Shown here: in pieces, positions 17,137 through 26,528 of the stretch | Layout of the letters: each line of letters opens with the position of its first letter | Numbering within the stretch: position 1 is the first letter of the stretch | Origin: Kiritimatiellaeota bacterium B1221 | GTDB taxonomy: Bacteria; Verrucomicrobiota; Kiritimatiellia; SS1-B-03-39; UBA6053 | Assembly: GCA_029269125.1 (NCBI GenBank) | Contig: JARHXX010000002.1 | Location: forward strand, 124,001-188,000 | Reading direction: 5' to 3' | Length of the DNA: 64,000 bases | Made by a program: the position numbers and the translations under genes | The notes under the pieces: model-generated | Told to the model about the DNA's origin: nothing | Seen by the model: only the letters and a program-made list of their open reading frames with translations | The model's database searches: none

Positions 17137-18075
17137 TTATGAAAACAAACTCAGCTCCATTAATATGTCCACCGCATCACTTCGATTGGTTGCCAGCGCC
17201 AAACCGTTTTTACGATGTGGATTGAGGGTTAAGAGGGTGGTGTAACCACTGCATTGTCCGCTGTGCCAATAGCGGGGCTCCCCTTGAATGCGGTCTAATC
17301 TCCAGCCGAGTCCATAGTCCAGACGGGGATTCCGGGTAATGCAGCTGTGGGGTTTCCAGCGGTCATCTTCGGTTTGAATGCTGAGCAGAAACTGTCCCCA
17401 TTTGGCTAAATCGGGCATGCTGCCGATGAGTTCACTGGCAGGGGCAATTAAGTGGTTTTGTTTGGCAAAGAACGGGGGGATGGGCTCGGGTTTTCCAATG
17501 GCGGATACGCCATGGGGCGGGGCGGCGTCCCGGCCCCATGTTTCGTCGATGTGGGTGGTTCGTGACATCCCGAGTGGATTGAGGATTTCTTCGGAGACGA
17601 GCTCTTCCCAGGTTCTGCCGTCTATCTCTTCGAGCCATTGCCCCAGCACGGCATACATGATGTTGGAATAGCGGTGTTTTTGTCGGATGGGACCCTCGAG
17701 TGGCAGGCGGGGCAACCGTTCCTTGATATAGGCCTCTCTCGAAAGTTCACATTGCACCCAATCCGCAGTGTGAGGGGCCAGGCCTGAGAAATGGCAAAGC
17801 GCATCCCGTGGGGTCATTTCAGCCGTCGCTTGCGAATCGCTGAGCTTAAAATAGGGGAGAATCTCTCGTATAGGGATATCTAATTTTTCCCGGAAACCCT
17901 CCCCGAGACATAAATGGGATGTGAACGTTTTGGTGACGGAAGCCAGGGGGAATCGGGTATCCTTCGCAATATTTTCTCCTCCGGCGGAGGTGGTGATTTC
18001 ATGGGCATCAAAGCGGCTGCATACCCAGGTGGGTAGAGGGAGATTCTCGATATCCATGGCTGTGGTCATTCGCAT
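17137..18075 (-). CDS. Serine hydrolase of the beta-lactamase/penicillin-binding family (class C-like)
   Basis: About 312 residues if started at the ATG at 18075. Alternatives are 18069 and 18057, and the frame stays open further upstream to 18279. The SxxK motif is S46-V-T-K49 in PLASVTKTF, followed by a YSN motif (HRYSNIMYAVLGQWLEE). A C-terminal HSGQCSGYTT segment fits the KTG-like strand as HSG. Members include esterases, D-aminopeptidases and AmpC-like enzymes. The substrate is unknown. No clear signal peptide follows the chosen start. It is divergent from the aminotransferase gene at 18208, and a longer start would run into that gene. Confidence 0.75.
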   Translation of the reverse strand: MRMTTAMDIENLPLPTWVCSRFDAHEITTSAGGENIAKDTRFPLASVTKTFTSHLCLGEGFREKLDIPIREILPYFKLSDSQATAEMTPRDALCHFSGLAPHTADWVQCELSREAYIKERLPRLPLEGPIRQKHRYSNIMYAVLGQWLEEIDGRTWEELVSEEILNPLGMSRTTHIDETWGRDAAPPHGVSAIGKPEPIPPFFAKQNHLIAPASELIGSMPDLAKWGQFLLSIQTEDDRWKPHSCITRNPRLDYGLGWRLDRIQGEPRYWHSGQCSGYTTLLTLNPHRKNGLALATNRSDAVDILMELSLFS

Positions 18076-18207
18076 GCTTGAGCATGAAAGCCGTATGAAG
18101 TCGAGATTTTCTCTCCGGGCAAAACAGATGGGCAATTGCGGAAGGCATTTCTCATGACCGACGCCCAAATAGATTGCAATGACGCAGATTCTGAATAAAC
18201 CAGTTGT

Positions 18208-19356
18208 ATGCAACATACAGATTTTACTCATACCCCTGATCGTAATCATACCGGGAGCCTTAAATGGCAAAAATATCAAGACCGCGAGGTTTTACCCATG
18301 TGGGTGGCGGACATGGATTTTCTGTCTGCACCGGAAATTATTCAAGACCTGCGGGACCGGGTGGATCATGGCGTGTTCGGCTATACCGTTCCCTACACCG
18401 AAGCACAGAATGCCGTGTTGGATTATTTGAAACGGGAACACCATACCGTGGCCCAGGCGGATCAACTCTGCTGGTTGCCCGGTTTGGTGCAGGGGCTCAA
18501 TTTGGTTTGCCGCGCGGCCGGTCAGGAGGGCGACGCGGTGATGGTGAATACTCCCGTTTATCCGCCATTTCTTTCCGCGCCCGTTTTTTCCAATCGGAAG
18601 CGGATAACTTCCGAACTGGTGGAAATGGAGGATGGCCGCTATACTTTTGACCGCGAAGGAATGGAGGCCGCGGTAACGCCGGAGACCCAATTATTTATTT
18701 TGTGTAACCCCCACAATCCCGTGGGTCGGGTGTTTGACCGTGATGAATTGGAGTGGTTATTGGATTTCTGTGAAAAACATGATTTGTGGATCTGTTCCGA
18801 CGAAATTCATTGTGACCTGATTTTGGATGAACAGGTGACACATACCCCCATTCTTACCTTGGGGGAACGGGCGGCTCAGCGGAGTATTGTTTTTCTGTCT
18901 GCCAGCAAGACCTATAATCTCCCCGGTCTGGCCTGTGCCTATGCGGTGATTCCCAATCCCGAAATCCGGGCGGCTTTTCAGAAAGCTTGCCGGGGAATTA
19001 TTACCGAGGTGAATTGCTTTGGATACGCCGGTTTGATTGCCGCCTACACGAAAGGGGAGCCTTGGCGTCAGGAGATGTTGCCGGTATTACGTGAGAATCT
19101 GCGGCTGATTGAAAAAACGTTGTCTGAGAAACTGCCCAAAGTGAAAATGCCCAAAATGGAAGCCACCTATCTTGCGTGGATGGATTTCAGGGCGTATTCT
19201 CTTGAGAATCCCGTGGCGTATTTTGAAGAGCGGGGGATCGGCCTTTCCAATGGAATGGATTTTGGTGCGCCCAAAGGTTTTTTGCGTTTTAATTTTGGAT
19301 GCAGCACCGAACGGGTTCAGCAGGGCTTGGATCTAATTTGTGACGCACTTGCTTGA
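18208..19356 (+). CDS. MalY/PatB-type PLP-dependent aminotransferase (cystathionine beta-lyase)
   Basis: 382 residues of fold-type I. The MalY/PatB N-terminal signature is clear: GSLKWQKYQDREVLPMW followed by VADMDF. The Schiff-base lysine is K234 in SASKTYNLPGL, and the PLP-binding Asp is in WICSDEIHCDLI. The C-terminus ends with LRFNFGCSTERVQQGL. Homologs cleave cystathionine or other cysteine S-conjugates, and MalY also represses the maltose regulon in E. coli. Here it is divergent from a serine hydrolase and followed by the DUF167 gene. Confidence 0.9.
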   Translation: MQHTDFTHTPDRNHTGSLKWQKYQDREVLPMWVADMDFLSAPEIIQDLRDRVDHGVFGYTVPYTEAQNAVLDYLKREHHTVAQADQLCWLPGLVQGLNLVCRAAGQEGDAVMVNTPVYPPFLSAPVFSNRKRITSELVEMEDGRYTFDREGMEAAVTPETQLFILCNPHNPVGRVFDRDELEWLLDFCEKHDLWICSDEIHCDLILDEQVTHTPILTLGERAAQRSIVFLSASKTYNLPGLACAYAVIPNPEIRAAFQKACRGIITEVNCFGYAGLIAAYTKGEPWRQEMLPVLRENLRLIEKTLSEKLPKVKMPKMEATYLAWMDFRAYSLENPVAYFEERGIGLSNGMDFGAPKGFLRFNFGCSTERVQQGLDLICDALA

Positions 19357-19360
19357 AAGC

Positions 19361-19594
19361 ATGGCTTCTGAAATAAAATATAGCGTAAAAGTAAAGCCCA
19401 ACTCTTCACAGAGTCGTCTGGAAAAACAGGAGGACGGGAGCTGGGTCGCGTGGCTAAAATCGCCTCCGGTGGAAGGGAAGGCGAACAAAGAATTACTCGC
19501 GCTGGTTGCCAAAGAGGCAAGGGTGCCCAAGAGTCGGGTGGTGTTGGCAGGCGGTGGCAAGAGCCGGATCAAACGGCTTCGGGTGGTTATATAA
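19361..19594 (+). CDS. DUF167 (YggU) family protein
   Basis: 77 residues from the ATG at 19361. A GTG at 19340, overlapping the upstream gene, would add seven residues. The DUF167 pattern is complete: YSVKVKPNSSQSRL, then the core LKSPPVEGKANKELLALVA and GGGKSRIKRLRV. The family is small, cytosolic and of unknown biochemical function. It starts 4 bases after the aminotransferase stop and is probably cotranscribed with it. Confidence 0.88.
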   Translation: MASEIKYSVKVKPNSSQSRLEKQEDGSWVAWLKSPPVEGKANKELLALVAKEARVPKSRVVLAGGGKSRIKRLRVVI

Positions 19595-19700
19595 ACAGTA
19601 CCGCTGCCTCCATAAGCGGAATTGCGGTTTTAATGAAATCGAACCGCGGATTCTTCACAGCTTCAATTGACTTTTAGAGTAGAAATGGGAAGTTGGGATT

Positions 19701-21749
19701 ATGTCAAATTCTCCTTATAAACTGGCTTCCGATTTTCAACCAGCAGGTGATCAGCCCCAGGCCATCGAAACGCTCTGCGAAGGACTGGATGCGGGTAAAC
19801 GGTTTCAGGTGTTGGAAGGGGTTACCGGGTCGGGAAAAACCTTTACCATGGCCAATTTGATTCGGCACTGGGGCGGACCGACGCTGATCATCTCCCACAA
19901 CAAAACTTTGGCGGCCCAGTTGTATGCGGAGATGAAACAGTTTCTGCCTGAAAATGCGGTCAGCTATTTTGTCAGTTACTTTGATTATTATCAGCCAGAG
20001 GCCTATATTCCGACCACCGATACGTTTATCGATAAAGACTCCAGTATTAATGAAGAGATTGAGCGATTGCGGTTGGCGGCCACCAATGCCCTGTTGAATC
20101 GCCGGGATGTGGTGATCATCGCTTCGGTTTCCTGTATTTATGGTCTGGGTTCTCCCGAAGATTATCAAAATATGCTTATCCATTTACAGGTCGGTGGGGA
20201 GGTCGATCGGGATTTATTTTTGGAAAAACTGGTTGCGATCCAATACACACGTAATGAAATGGAAAAATCCCCGGGTACTTTTCGGGTGAGAGGGGATACG
20301 GTTGAACTGTATCCCAGTTATAATGAGGAAGGGGTCCGCATCAGTTTTTGGGGAAATGAAATCGAGCGCATTCAGCGTTTTGATCCTTTGACCGGGGATG
20401 CGCTGGAAAACTTCACCGAGATTCATATCAGTCCCGCCCGCCACTTTGTAACCCCGTATAAAAAGGTGGAAGATGCGTTAGGGGATATTGAAAGGGATAT
20501 GGAAAACCGGGTGGCGGAATTCGAAAAAGATGGGAAATATTTGGAAGCGCAGCGGATTCGTATGCGAACCGAATATGATCTGGAATTGCTCAAAGAAATG
20601 GGCTTTTGCAATGGAGTGGAAAATTATTCCCGCTATTTGACCGGGCGGAAACAGGGCGATCGCCCTTTCACTTTGCTGGATTATTTCCGGGAGGATTTTT
20701 TGACCATTGTGGACGAATCCCATGTGTCGCTTCCGCAGATTCGGGGGATGTACAACGGTGATTTGGCCCGGAAATCGGTGTTGGTGGAGCACGGATTCCG
20801 TTTGCCCTCCGCCCTGGATAACCGTCCGCTGGCCTTCGATGAGTTTATGCAATGCACCGGTCAAATGCTGTTTGTATCCGCCACACCGGCGGACTTGGAA
20901 GTGGAGATGAGTGGCGGGGTGACGGTACCGCAAGTGATTCGACCCACCGGACTTGTGGATCCGGAAGTCGAGATCCGTCCTTTGTCCGGTCAAATTGATG
21001 ATGTGATGCATGAGATCCGGGAACACGCGGACCGGAAACAACGGGTGCTGGTGACCACACTCACGAAAAAGACTGCGGAAGATTTGTCGGCATATTTAGA
21101 AGCCCTGGATCTTCGCACCAAATATCTGCACAGTGATATTGATGCTATTGAGCGGGTGGAAATTATTCGGGCATTGCGTAAAGGGGAGTTTGACTGCTTA
21201 ATCGGAATCAACCTGTTGCGGGAAGGGCTGGATATTCCCGAAGTGGCTCTGGTCGCAATCTTGGATGCGGATAAAGAAGGCTTTTTGCGTTCACATACTT
21301 CGTTGATTCAAACTGCCGGGAGGGCCGCCCGTCATTTGGATGGCAAAGTTATTCTGTATGCCGATAAAATTACAGATGCGATGCAGGCCTTGTTGGACAC
21401 CACAGAAAAGCGTCGGAAAGTTCAATTGGCCTACAATCAGGAACACAATATTACTCCCCGCCAGATCGTTAAAGAAATTCAGGACAGTTTGGCTGTCCTG
21501 AAAACTGCAGAAGATGTGGAAGAACAGATGGTGGCCGAATCGGGTGGAAGTTATGACGTAAAAGAAGTGCTGCGTGAAATGGAAAGTGAGATGGTGGAAG
21601 CCGCCAACTCTCTCGAATATGAACGGGCGGCGATGTTGCGAGACCAAATTGCAGAACTCCGTACCGCATTACCCACAGAAGCGGGAAGTGTCAAAAAAAT
21701 GAAGGGAAAGAAGCCATTCAAATATCCGAAAGGCGGCCGAAAGAAATAG
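19701..21749 (+). CDS. uvrB: Excinuclease ABC subunit B
   Basis: 682 residues, normal for UvrB, the helicase-like damage-verification subunit of nucleotide excision repair. The Walker A motif is GVTGSGKTFTMANLI. The DNA-gripping beta-hairpin region is VSYFDYYQPEAYIP. Later motifs include DESHVSLPQIRGMYNGD, QTAGRAARH and the C-terminal UvrC-binding helix pair around LEYERAAMLRDQIAEL. A GGAAG Shine-Dalgarno-like run precedes the ATG. The 106-base leader has an inverted repeat, GCGGTT at 19624-19629 with AACCGC at 19642-19647, of unknown role. Confidence 0.97.
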   Translation: MSNSPYKLASDFQPAGDQPQAIETLCEGLDAGKRFQVLEGVTGSGKTFTMANLIRHWGGPTLIISHNKTLAAQLYAEMKQFLPENAVSYFVSYFDYYQPEAYIPTTDTFIDKDSSINEEIERLRLAATNALLNRRDVVIIASVSCIYGLGSPEDYQNMLIHLQVGGEVDRDLFLEKLVAIQYTRNEMEKSPGTFRVRGDTVELYPSYNEEGVRISFWGNEIERIQRFDPLTGDALENFTEIHISPARHFVTPYKKVEDALGDIERDMENRVAEFEKDGKYLEAQRIRMRTEYDLELLKEMGFCNGVENYSRYLTGRKQGDRPFTLLDYFREDFLTIVDESHVSLPQIRGMYNGDLARKSVLVEHGFRLPSALDNRPLAFDEFMQCTGQMLFVSATPADLEVEMSGGVTVPQVIRPTGLVDPEVEIRPLSGQIDDVMHEIREHADRKQRVLVTTLTKKTAEDLSAYLEALDLRTKYLHSDIDAIERVEIIRALRKGEFDCLIGINLLREGLDIPEVALVAILDADKEGFLRSHTSLIQTAGRAARHLDGKVILYADKITDAMQALLDTTEKRRKVQLAYNQEHNITPRQIVKEIQDSLAVLKTAEDVEEQMVAESGGSYDVKEVLREMESEMVEAANSLEYERAAMLRDQIAELRTALPTEAGSVKKMKGKKPFKYPKGGRKK

Positions 21750-21903
21750 ACCATCGGGCAGCTGTTGAGCTACAAATCCTCTCTAGGACCCTGGTCCTGT
21801 ATTTAGGGGTAAGCACAGCTGAGACATGAATACCGCAAACGGTGTGATTGATAATGTGACCCAAGTGTGGCTGACCGGTCGCCCGCTGTAGTTTATTTTT
21901 CCA

Positions 21904-21944
21904 CTAAAAGAAACCCAGCCTGCGACCTTATCGCTGACTGGGTT
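21904..21944 (-). terminator. Rho-independent terminator candidate downstream of rsmB
   Basis: Read on the minus strand, AACCCAG pairs with CTGGGTT, a further GCG/CGC pair lies inside the stem, and TCTTTTAG follows. It lies 49 bases beyond the rsmB-like stop. The 243-base gap between uvrB and rsmB also contains AGGACC-CT-GGTCCT near 21784, with no T-run. No gene is seen in the gap. Confidence 0.6.
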
Positions 21945-21992
21945 GAAATTTCATCGGACCTGTGGCCCGCATGGGTGGTGGTGAATTGGACC

Positions 21993-23264
21993 TTACTTCT
22001 TCACAAACTTCGCCACAAACATGCCGTCGGCGCGGGTTTGGTTCGGGAGGAAGCTGAGGGTGCCATCGGTGGTTTCTCCGGTGAGCGGATTCTCGAAGGG
22101 ACTCAATTCGTAATCGGGGGTGCTTTCCAAAAATTCACTTACCACTTCAATCGTTTCCGTTTTACAGAGGCTGCACACGGCGTAGATTAATGTACCGCCG
22201 GTATTTAAGGCCGGGCCTACAGTCTGAAGCATTTTCACCTGTCGACGGTGTCCCTGATTCACATCCGAAGCTTCGGTGCGCCAGGGGGCGTCCGGATTGC
22301 GACTCCAAGTGCCGGTGCCGGAGCAGGGGGCATCCACTAAAATACCGTCAAAGGAGACGTTGGGGAGTTGAATATCAGACTTGAGTAAATCCAGGGCATA
22401 ACGACGGACTTTACTCAGACCGTGACGGCGACCGCGGCGGGTCAGTTCCGAAAGAACTTCTTCGCGTCGATCGGTACAGGTGAGATCCAGATTGCGCTCA
22501 GCCTGATCCAGTAATTGAAGACTTTTTCCACCATTTCCACAGCAAGCATCCCACCATTTCTGGCCGGCCTGCGGATTGCAAATGCGGACCACTTGCTGAC
22601 TGGACAGATCCTGAATTTCGAGATGCTCTTTCTGGGTTTGCAGCCAACGGCTGACTTTTCCCGCATCTTCAAATGCATACGATTCAGGTGAGGCTTCTCC
22701 GGCCCATTCTGCCCCGTCTTCGATTAACTGCGGATGCAGATTCGCACGGGCATTTTGATCCACCCGCAACCAGGTGGGGGGGCGTTGAAAGTGTTCTGCC
22801 AGGCGGTCCTGGTAATTTCCGAGGTGATCGGTTTGTTCTTTCCACCAGCGGGGAAGCCATTCCTCCACCGGTGACAATTCAATACCAAAAGCGCTTTCGA
22901 TTTTAGCTTTACGGTCCGCAAAGGGTTCGTGTGCTTGGGCGGGGGGCGGTGCCGTCCAGTCCAGTTCTTCAAGCATCGCCAGAAGTGCCGGGGGCCATTC
23001 ACGGTTTTCCAGGGCCCAAGCCGCGCAAACACCTCGTGCCAAGGGCAGGTCACCTACAGCGCCGTGCCAACGAAACCACGAGAAAATGGTGTCCCGAATG
23101 AGCCGGCGATCACGGCTTCCGTATTTTTTATTGCCGGCAATCAAGTTATTGATGATCCGGTCTGCGGGCTGGCCTTCCCGTACGCCTTCTTCAGTGGTTT
23201 CCAGCATCGCCAAAACGACGGCTGCCTGACGCGGGGCCCACGAGGGGAGTGTTGATTCGCTCAT
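21993..23264 (-). CDS. RsmB/NOP-family rRNA cytosine-C5 methyltransferase
   Basis: 423 residues. The SAM-binding motif is WWDACCGNGGKSLQLLDQ. The family's two cysteines are in VDAPCSGTGTWSRNPD (catalytic-site motif IV) and AVCSLCKTE (motif VI, nucleophile). The N-terminal ~180 residues are helical and resemble the NusB/RsmB-like RNA-binding region. It would methylate a cytosine of 16S rRNA. The exact position is not certain, because RsmB and RsmF share these motifs. It overlaps the NDK-like gene by 4 bases. Confidence 0.87.
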   Translation of the reverse strand: MSESTLPSWAPRQAAVVLAMLETTEEGVREGQPADRIINNLIAGNKKYGSRDRRLIRDTIFSWFRWHGAVGDLPLARGVCAAWALENREWPPALLAMLEELDWTAPPPAQAHEPFADRKAKIESAFGIELSPVEEWLPRWWKEQTDHLGNYQDRLAEHFQRPPTWLRVDQNARANLHPQLIEDGAEWAGEASPESYAFEDAGKVSRWLQTQKEHLEIQDLSSQQVVRICNPQAGQKWWDACCGNGGKSLQLLDQAERNLDLTCTDRREEVLSELTRRGRRHGLSKVRRYALDLLKSDIQLPNVSFDGILVDAPCSGTGTWSRNPDAPWRTEASDVNQGHRRQVKMLQTVGPALNTGGTLIYAVCSLCKTETIEVVSEFLESTPDYELSPFENPLTGETTDGTLSFLPNQTRADGMFVAKFVKK

Positions 23265-24256
23265 AGTAACCTTTTGACCGATTCATCGGCGTTGATTTCT
23301 TCCGTAAGATCAAAAGCGGAAATGCTTTCGCCATCTGCGGTACATTCGGGGTTGCCGGCAAGGGCGGTAAGTCTTGAGGCATCGACTCCTGCAGCCAAGA
23401 GCTGTGATCCAAAGAGGGTATCCGCCAACTCGATGGTGGTTGCCGCATCGTGATCGGTGAAGAAACGCTGGAGTTCCACCATGCCTTCCAAAGGACCGGC
23501 AGAAAGATGGACACCGTTTGAACCTTGGTTTACTGCTTTCATATTGAAAGCCTTCTGGTTTGCGAGAAGTTCAGCGCGAATGCTGCCGGCTTCGGCTTTG
23601 GAGGGATCTGTGGTACCGGTCAGCTTGCCGCGTAAGACCTTCCAATCCTTATTGGAGCGTCCTTCAATGGCGATAATGGCCCGTCCGGGAGTGGTGTATG
23701 GAACCAGTTGGTAGGCGTGGAAAGGGTTGAGAACCAAATAGATCTGACCTTCCATATCAAGACGCATACAATAACTGCCGCCACCGAGTTTGCTGGTGCC
23801 CAGGTTGTCACTGAGGGTGCAAAGGGTGAGAGGGGTGAATTCGGGTTGGGCCTCCAGAAATTGATGTCCGCCCAAAACCTGTGCACCGTTGGCCAAGTCA
23901 TCGGCAAACTCACTTTCGAGTTTTGCCCGGGCTTGTTCGGTGAGTGCGGAGACGCCCTGTTTGCTGATGGCGTTGATCACACCGTAGTGTTGATCTAAAA
24001 TGGCGTGTTTGGATAAATAAGCGGAGGGAAGGATGCGGATGGCATGAACGGTCACTTCAAAGTGGTTTAAGCGCTCGAAAATCATGTTCATGATTTCGGG
24101 AAGTTTCACATCTTCGTGAATGGCGGTCGCTTCAGGTTTTAAAAACATCAGAAACTGATGGGTACCATTTTCTTCGGGTTTTACATAGGGTTTGATCCAG
24201 ATGGGCTTCTGGGAGATAATGGCTTTTTCAAAAGATTCAAATACGATCGTTTTCAT
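23261..24256 (-). CDS. Nucleoside diphosphate kinase-like protein, extended form
   Basis: 331 residues from the ATG at 24256, preceded by GGAGACCC. The N-terminal part (QFLMFLKPEAT, about residues 33-43) resembles the beta1/helix start of NDK. NDK-like sequence resumes after a ~100-residue insertion: KLTGTTDPSKAEAGSIRAE matches the GxTNPxxAxxGTIR motif, and NGVHLSAGPLEG matches the active-site NxxHGSD, keeping the His. Normal NDKs are ~140-150 residues, so this is more than twice the usual size. It may transfer phosphate between nucleoside di- and triphosphates. It is followed by the rRNA methyltransferase with a 4-base overlap. Confidence 0.68.
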   Translation of the reverse strand: MKTIVFESFEKAIISQKPIWIKPYVKPEENGTHQFLMFLKPEATAIHEDVKLPEIMNMIFERLNHFEVTVHAIRILPSAYLSKHAILDQHYGVINAISKQGVSALTEQARAKLESEFADDLANGAQVLGGHQFLEAQPEFTPLTLCTLSDNLGTSKLGGGSYCMRLDMEGQIYLVLNPFHAYQLVPYTTPGRAIIAIEGRSNKDWKVLRGKLTGTTDPSKAEAGSIRAELLANQKAFNMKAVNQGSNGVHLSAGPLEGMVELQRFFTDHDAATTIELADTLFGSQLLAAGVDASRLTALAGNPECTADGESISAFDLTEEINADESVKRLL

Positions 24257-24329
24257 GGGTCTCCAATGGGAATTCCGAAACACGGAAATGGGGTTACTTC
24301 TATTTCCTTGTTTCGGAAAATAGGGAAAG

Positions 24330-24406
24330 TGGTGGGCCCGGCCGGACTCGAACCGACGACCTAGAAATTATGAGTTTCCAGCTCTAACCAACTGAGCTAC
24401 AGGCCC
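24330..24406 (-). tRNA. tRNA-Met (CAU anticodon)
   Basis: A 77-base cloverleaf on the minus strand with CCA encoded. The acceptor stem is GGGCCTG with CGGGCCC. The D arm is GCTC/GAGC, and the anticodon stem is GGAAA/TTTCT around the loop CTCATAA. The T arm is GTCGG/CCGGC with TTCGAGT. The anticodon CAT fits elongator Met. An Ile tRNA with lysidine-modified CAU cannot be excluded without identity-element comparison. The 5' pairing G-C at position 1 argues against the initiator. Confidence 0.9.
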
Positions 24407-24464
24407 GTGTGAGCGCCTTTCCTTATTCAAGTCATCGCTGATTGCAAGGGCAAAGCCTGACTGC

Positions 24465-26273
24465 TTAAAGCGGCTTGAGAACGGCCAGTACCTGACCGGA
24501 TTTGACTTTGTCATCCACCCGTACGCGAAGTTCAGATAAAATGCAGTGTTCTGGTGATTTCACGGCCATTTCCATTTTCAGGGACTCGAGGATCATGATG
24601 GTATCACCGGGTTTGAGAATCTCGCCGGGACTGGCTTTGATCTGGTAGACCAGTCCGTCGGCTTGGCACATGAGTTTTACTGCCTCCTGCAGCCCTTCTC
24701 CTTGTCGGCCCTCGTCCAGTTCGACTTCAATATATTGTCCGCCGACTTTAACCCGTCCATCGATGATTTCGACTTGGTAGCTGTGACCATCCACTTTGAC
24801 ATCATAGCGCCCTTTGGCGGCTGGAGCCACCACCGGTGCCGGGGTGGCGGGAGCGGGAGGTGTCTCCACTTTGGGTTCGACTTTGCGGACGGCGGTTTTG
24901 GCGTCACCTTTGAGAAAGGCGATACCCTTGGCCCCGCAACTGGCAACGATAAAGATATTTTCGTCAGTTACTTTTAAATCGTTTTCTTTGAGTATTTTGG
25001 TTGTGGCTTTTATGCCCAGATTCGGATTCGCGTTGTTTAAATCAATGGGATGTTCGGTGGTGGGCTTCAGGTTGAGTTGTTCGGAAGCTTTGGCCACCAG
25101 TTCCGGATCGGCGGGTACGGGTGTTTTACCAAAGTACCCCAGAATCATTTTACCGAAGGGTTCAGAGATTTTTTCCCAGGGGCCAAACATCACATTGTTA
25201 AAGGCCTGTTGGAAATAGAACTGGGAAACCGGAGTTACGGATGTGCCGAATCCGCCTTTGGAAACCACTTCGCGCATGGCCCGAATGATTTCGGGGTATT
25301 TGTCCATGATTCCGTTGTCCCGGAGCATTTGGGTGTTTGCGGTAAGAGCGCCACCGGGCATAGGGCACCAGGGAATGATGGGTTCAACCCGGGTCGCTTC
25401 CGGCGGTAAAAAATAATCTTTCATGCAATCCTGAAAGGTTTCTTCCAGTTTGCGGATTTTATCTACATCGACATCCAGTTGGTAATCACTGTGACGGAGT
25501 GCGTGCCACATGGTGAGCACATCGGGTTGACAGGTGCCGCCGGAGCAGGGGGTCAGGGAAAGGTCAATCGCATCCGCACCGGCTTCCAGCGCCGCTTGGT
25601 TACAACTGACTGCAATACCGGCCGTATCGTGGGTGTGAAAGTGAATATACGTCCCATCGGGAAGAATTTTGCGGGCGCGTTTGATGGTTTCATGGACCAC
25701 GGCCGGGGTGGCGGTTCCGCTGGCATCTTTGAAGCAGACGGAATCGTATGGCATCCCTGAATCGAGAATGTCGCGAAGGGTTTTCTCGTAAAAATCCGCA
25801 TCATGAGCGCCTTCACATCCGGGGGGGAGGGCCATGAGGGTCACACACACCTGGTGTTTAAGTTTGTGATCTGTGATTGATTTGGCTGAGTCTACCAGAT
25901 TGTGGTAATCATTAAGGGCATCAAAATTACGGATGGTGGTCATGCCGTGTTTCTTGAACATTTTGGCATGGAGATCCACCACGTCGGCCGGTTGGGATTC
26001 CAGGGCAACCACATTGACTCCCCGGGCGAGGGTTTGGAGATTGGCATCCGGTCCGGCGGCTTTGCGGAAGCGGTCCATCATGTCGAATGCATCTTCATTG
26101 CAATAGAAATAGAGGGACTGAAAGCGGGCGCCTCCACCTGCTTCAAAGTATCGAATGCCGGCATCGCGGGCGGCTTCCACGGCTGGGATAAAATCGTCGG
26201 TAAATACGCGGGCGCCGTAAACGGATTGAAAACCATCCCGGAAAGCGGTGAGCATAAAATCTATATTTTTCAT
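24465..26273 (-). CDS. Oxaloacetate decarboxylase alpha / pyruvate carboxylase subunit B-like protein with biotinyl domain
   Basis: 602 residues. The N-terminal ~300 residues form the DRE-TIM carboxyltransferase barrel: MLTAFRDGFQSVYGARV at the start, CFKDASGTATPAVV with the carboxylation Lys, and HFHTHDTAGI as metal ligands. A conserved PYC/OadA domain follows, then an Ala/Pro linker (TPPAPATPAPVVAPAAKG). The C-terminal biotinyl-lipoyl domain has the target Lys in ILESLKMEM; most relatives read EAMKM. It transfers CO2 between biotin and oxaloacetate or pyruvate (or a related acid). It overlaps an OadG-like gene by 4 bases, pointing to a membrane Na+ pump complex. No beta subunit is in the window. 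Confidence 0.87.
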   Translation of the reverse strand: MKNIDFMLTAFRDGFQSVYGARVFTDDFIPAVEAARDAGIRYFEAGGGARFQSLYFYCNEDAFDMMDRFRKAAGPDANLQTLARGVNVVALESQPADVVDLHAKMFKKHGMTTIRNFDALNDYHNLVDSAKSITDHKLKHQVCVTLMALPPGCEGAHDADFYEKTLRDILDSGMPYDSVCFKDASGTATPAVVHETIKRARKILPDGTYIHFHTHDTAGIAVSCNQAALEAGADAIDLSLTPCSGGTCQPDVLTMWHALRHSDYQLDVDVDKIRKLEETFQDCMKDYFLPPEATRVEPIIPWCPMPGGALTANTQMLRDNGIMDKYPEIIRAMREVVSKGGFGTSVTPVSQFYFQQAFNNVMFGPWEKISEPFGKMILGYFGKTPVPADPELVAKASEQLNLKPTTEHPIDLNNANPNLGIKATTKILKENDLKVTDENIFIVASCGAKGIAFLKGDAKTAVRKVEPKVETPPAPATPAPVVAPAAKGRYDVKVDGHSYQVEIIDGRVKVGGQYIEVELDEGRQGEGLQEAVKLMCQADGLVYQIKASPGEILKPGDTIMILESLKMEMAVKSPEHCILSELRVRVDDKVKSGQVLAVLKPL

Positions 26274-26500
26274 TTCGTGGGCCCTTTTGAGGTGGATTGT
26301 TGATGATAGGCAAAGGCGGCGGCGACGGCTTTACGTCTTGCTTCCGCAAATTTGGGATCGTCTGTCCACTGTTGTGGAGTTTGACGTTGCACGACCGTGG
26401 GCATGGTCCGTGGTTTACCTTCTTTTAGGATCATTAACAGGAGGAGTAAGAGTCCACCAAATCCAAGGAGCGTCCATAAGCTGGATGAATCCGCACTCAT
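26270..26500 (-). CDS. OadG-like small membrane subunit (gamma chain)
   Basis: 76 residues from the ATG at 26500. Upstream starts at 26536 and 26545 are open but fall inside a dyad and the candidate promoter. One transmembrane helix (LWTLLGFGGLLLLLLMILK) is followed by a polar cytoplasmic tail ending in RRKAVAAAFAYHQQ. This is the layout of OadG, which holds the decarboxylase alpha chain to the membrane beta subunit. The assignment rests on size, topology and the 4-base overlap with the OadA-like gene more than on sequence. Confidence 0.6.
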   Translation of the reverse strand: MSADSSSLWTLLGFGGLLLLLLMILKEGKPRTMPTVVQRQTPQQWTDDPKFAEARRKAVAAAFAYHQQSTSKGPTK

Positions 26501-26528
26501 AAGAAATGGGATATAGCACAGTAGAAAT

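Noticed and set aside
18076-18279. A longer N-terminus for the serine hydrolase gene
   Set aside because: It would overlap the divergent aminotransferase start at 18208 and adds a segment that does not align with the family.
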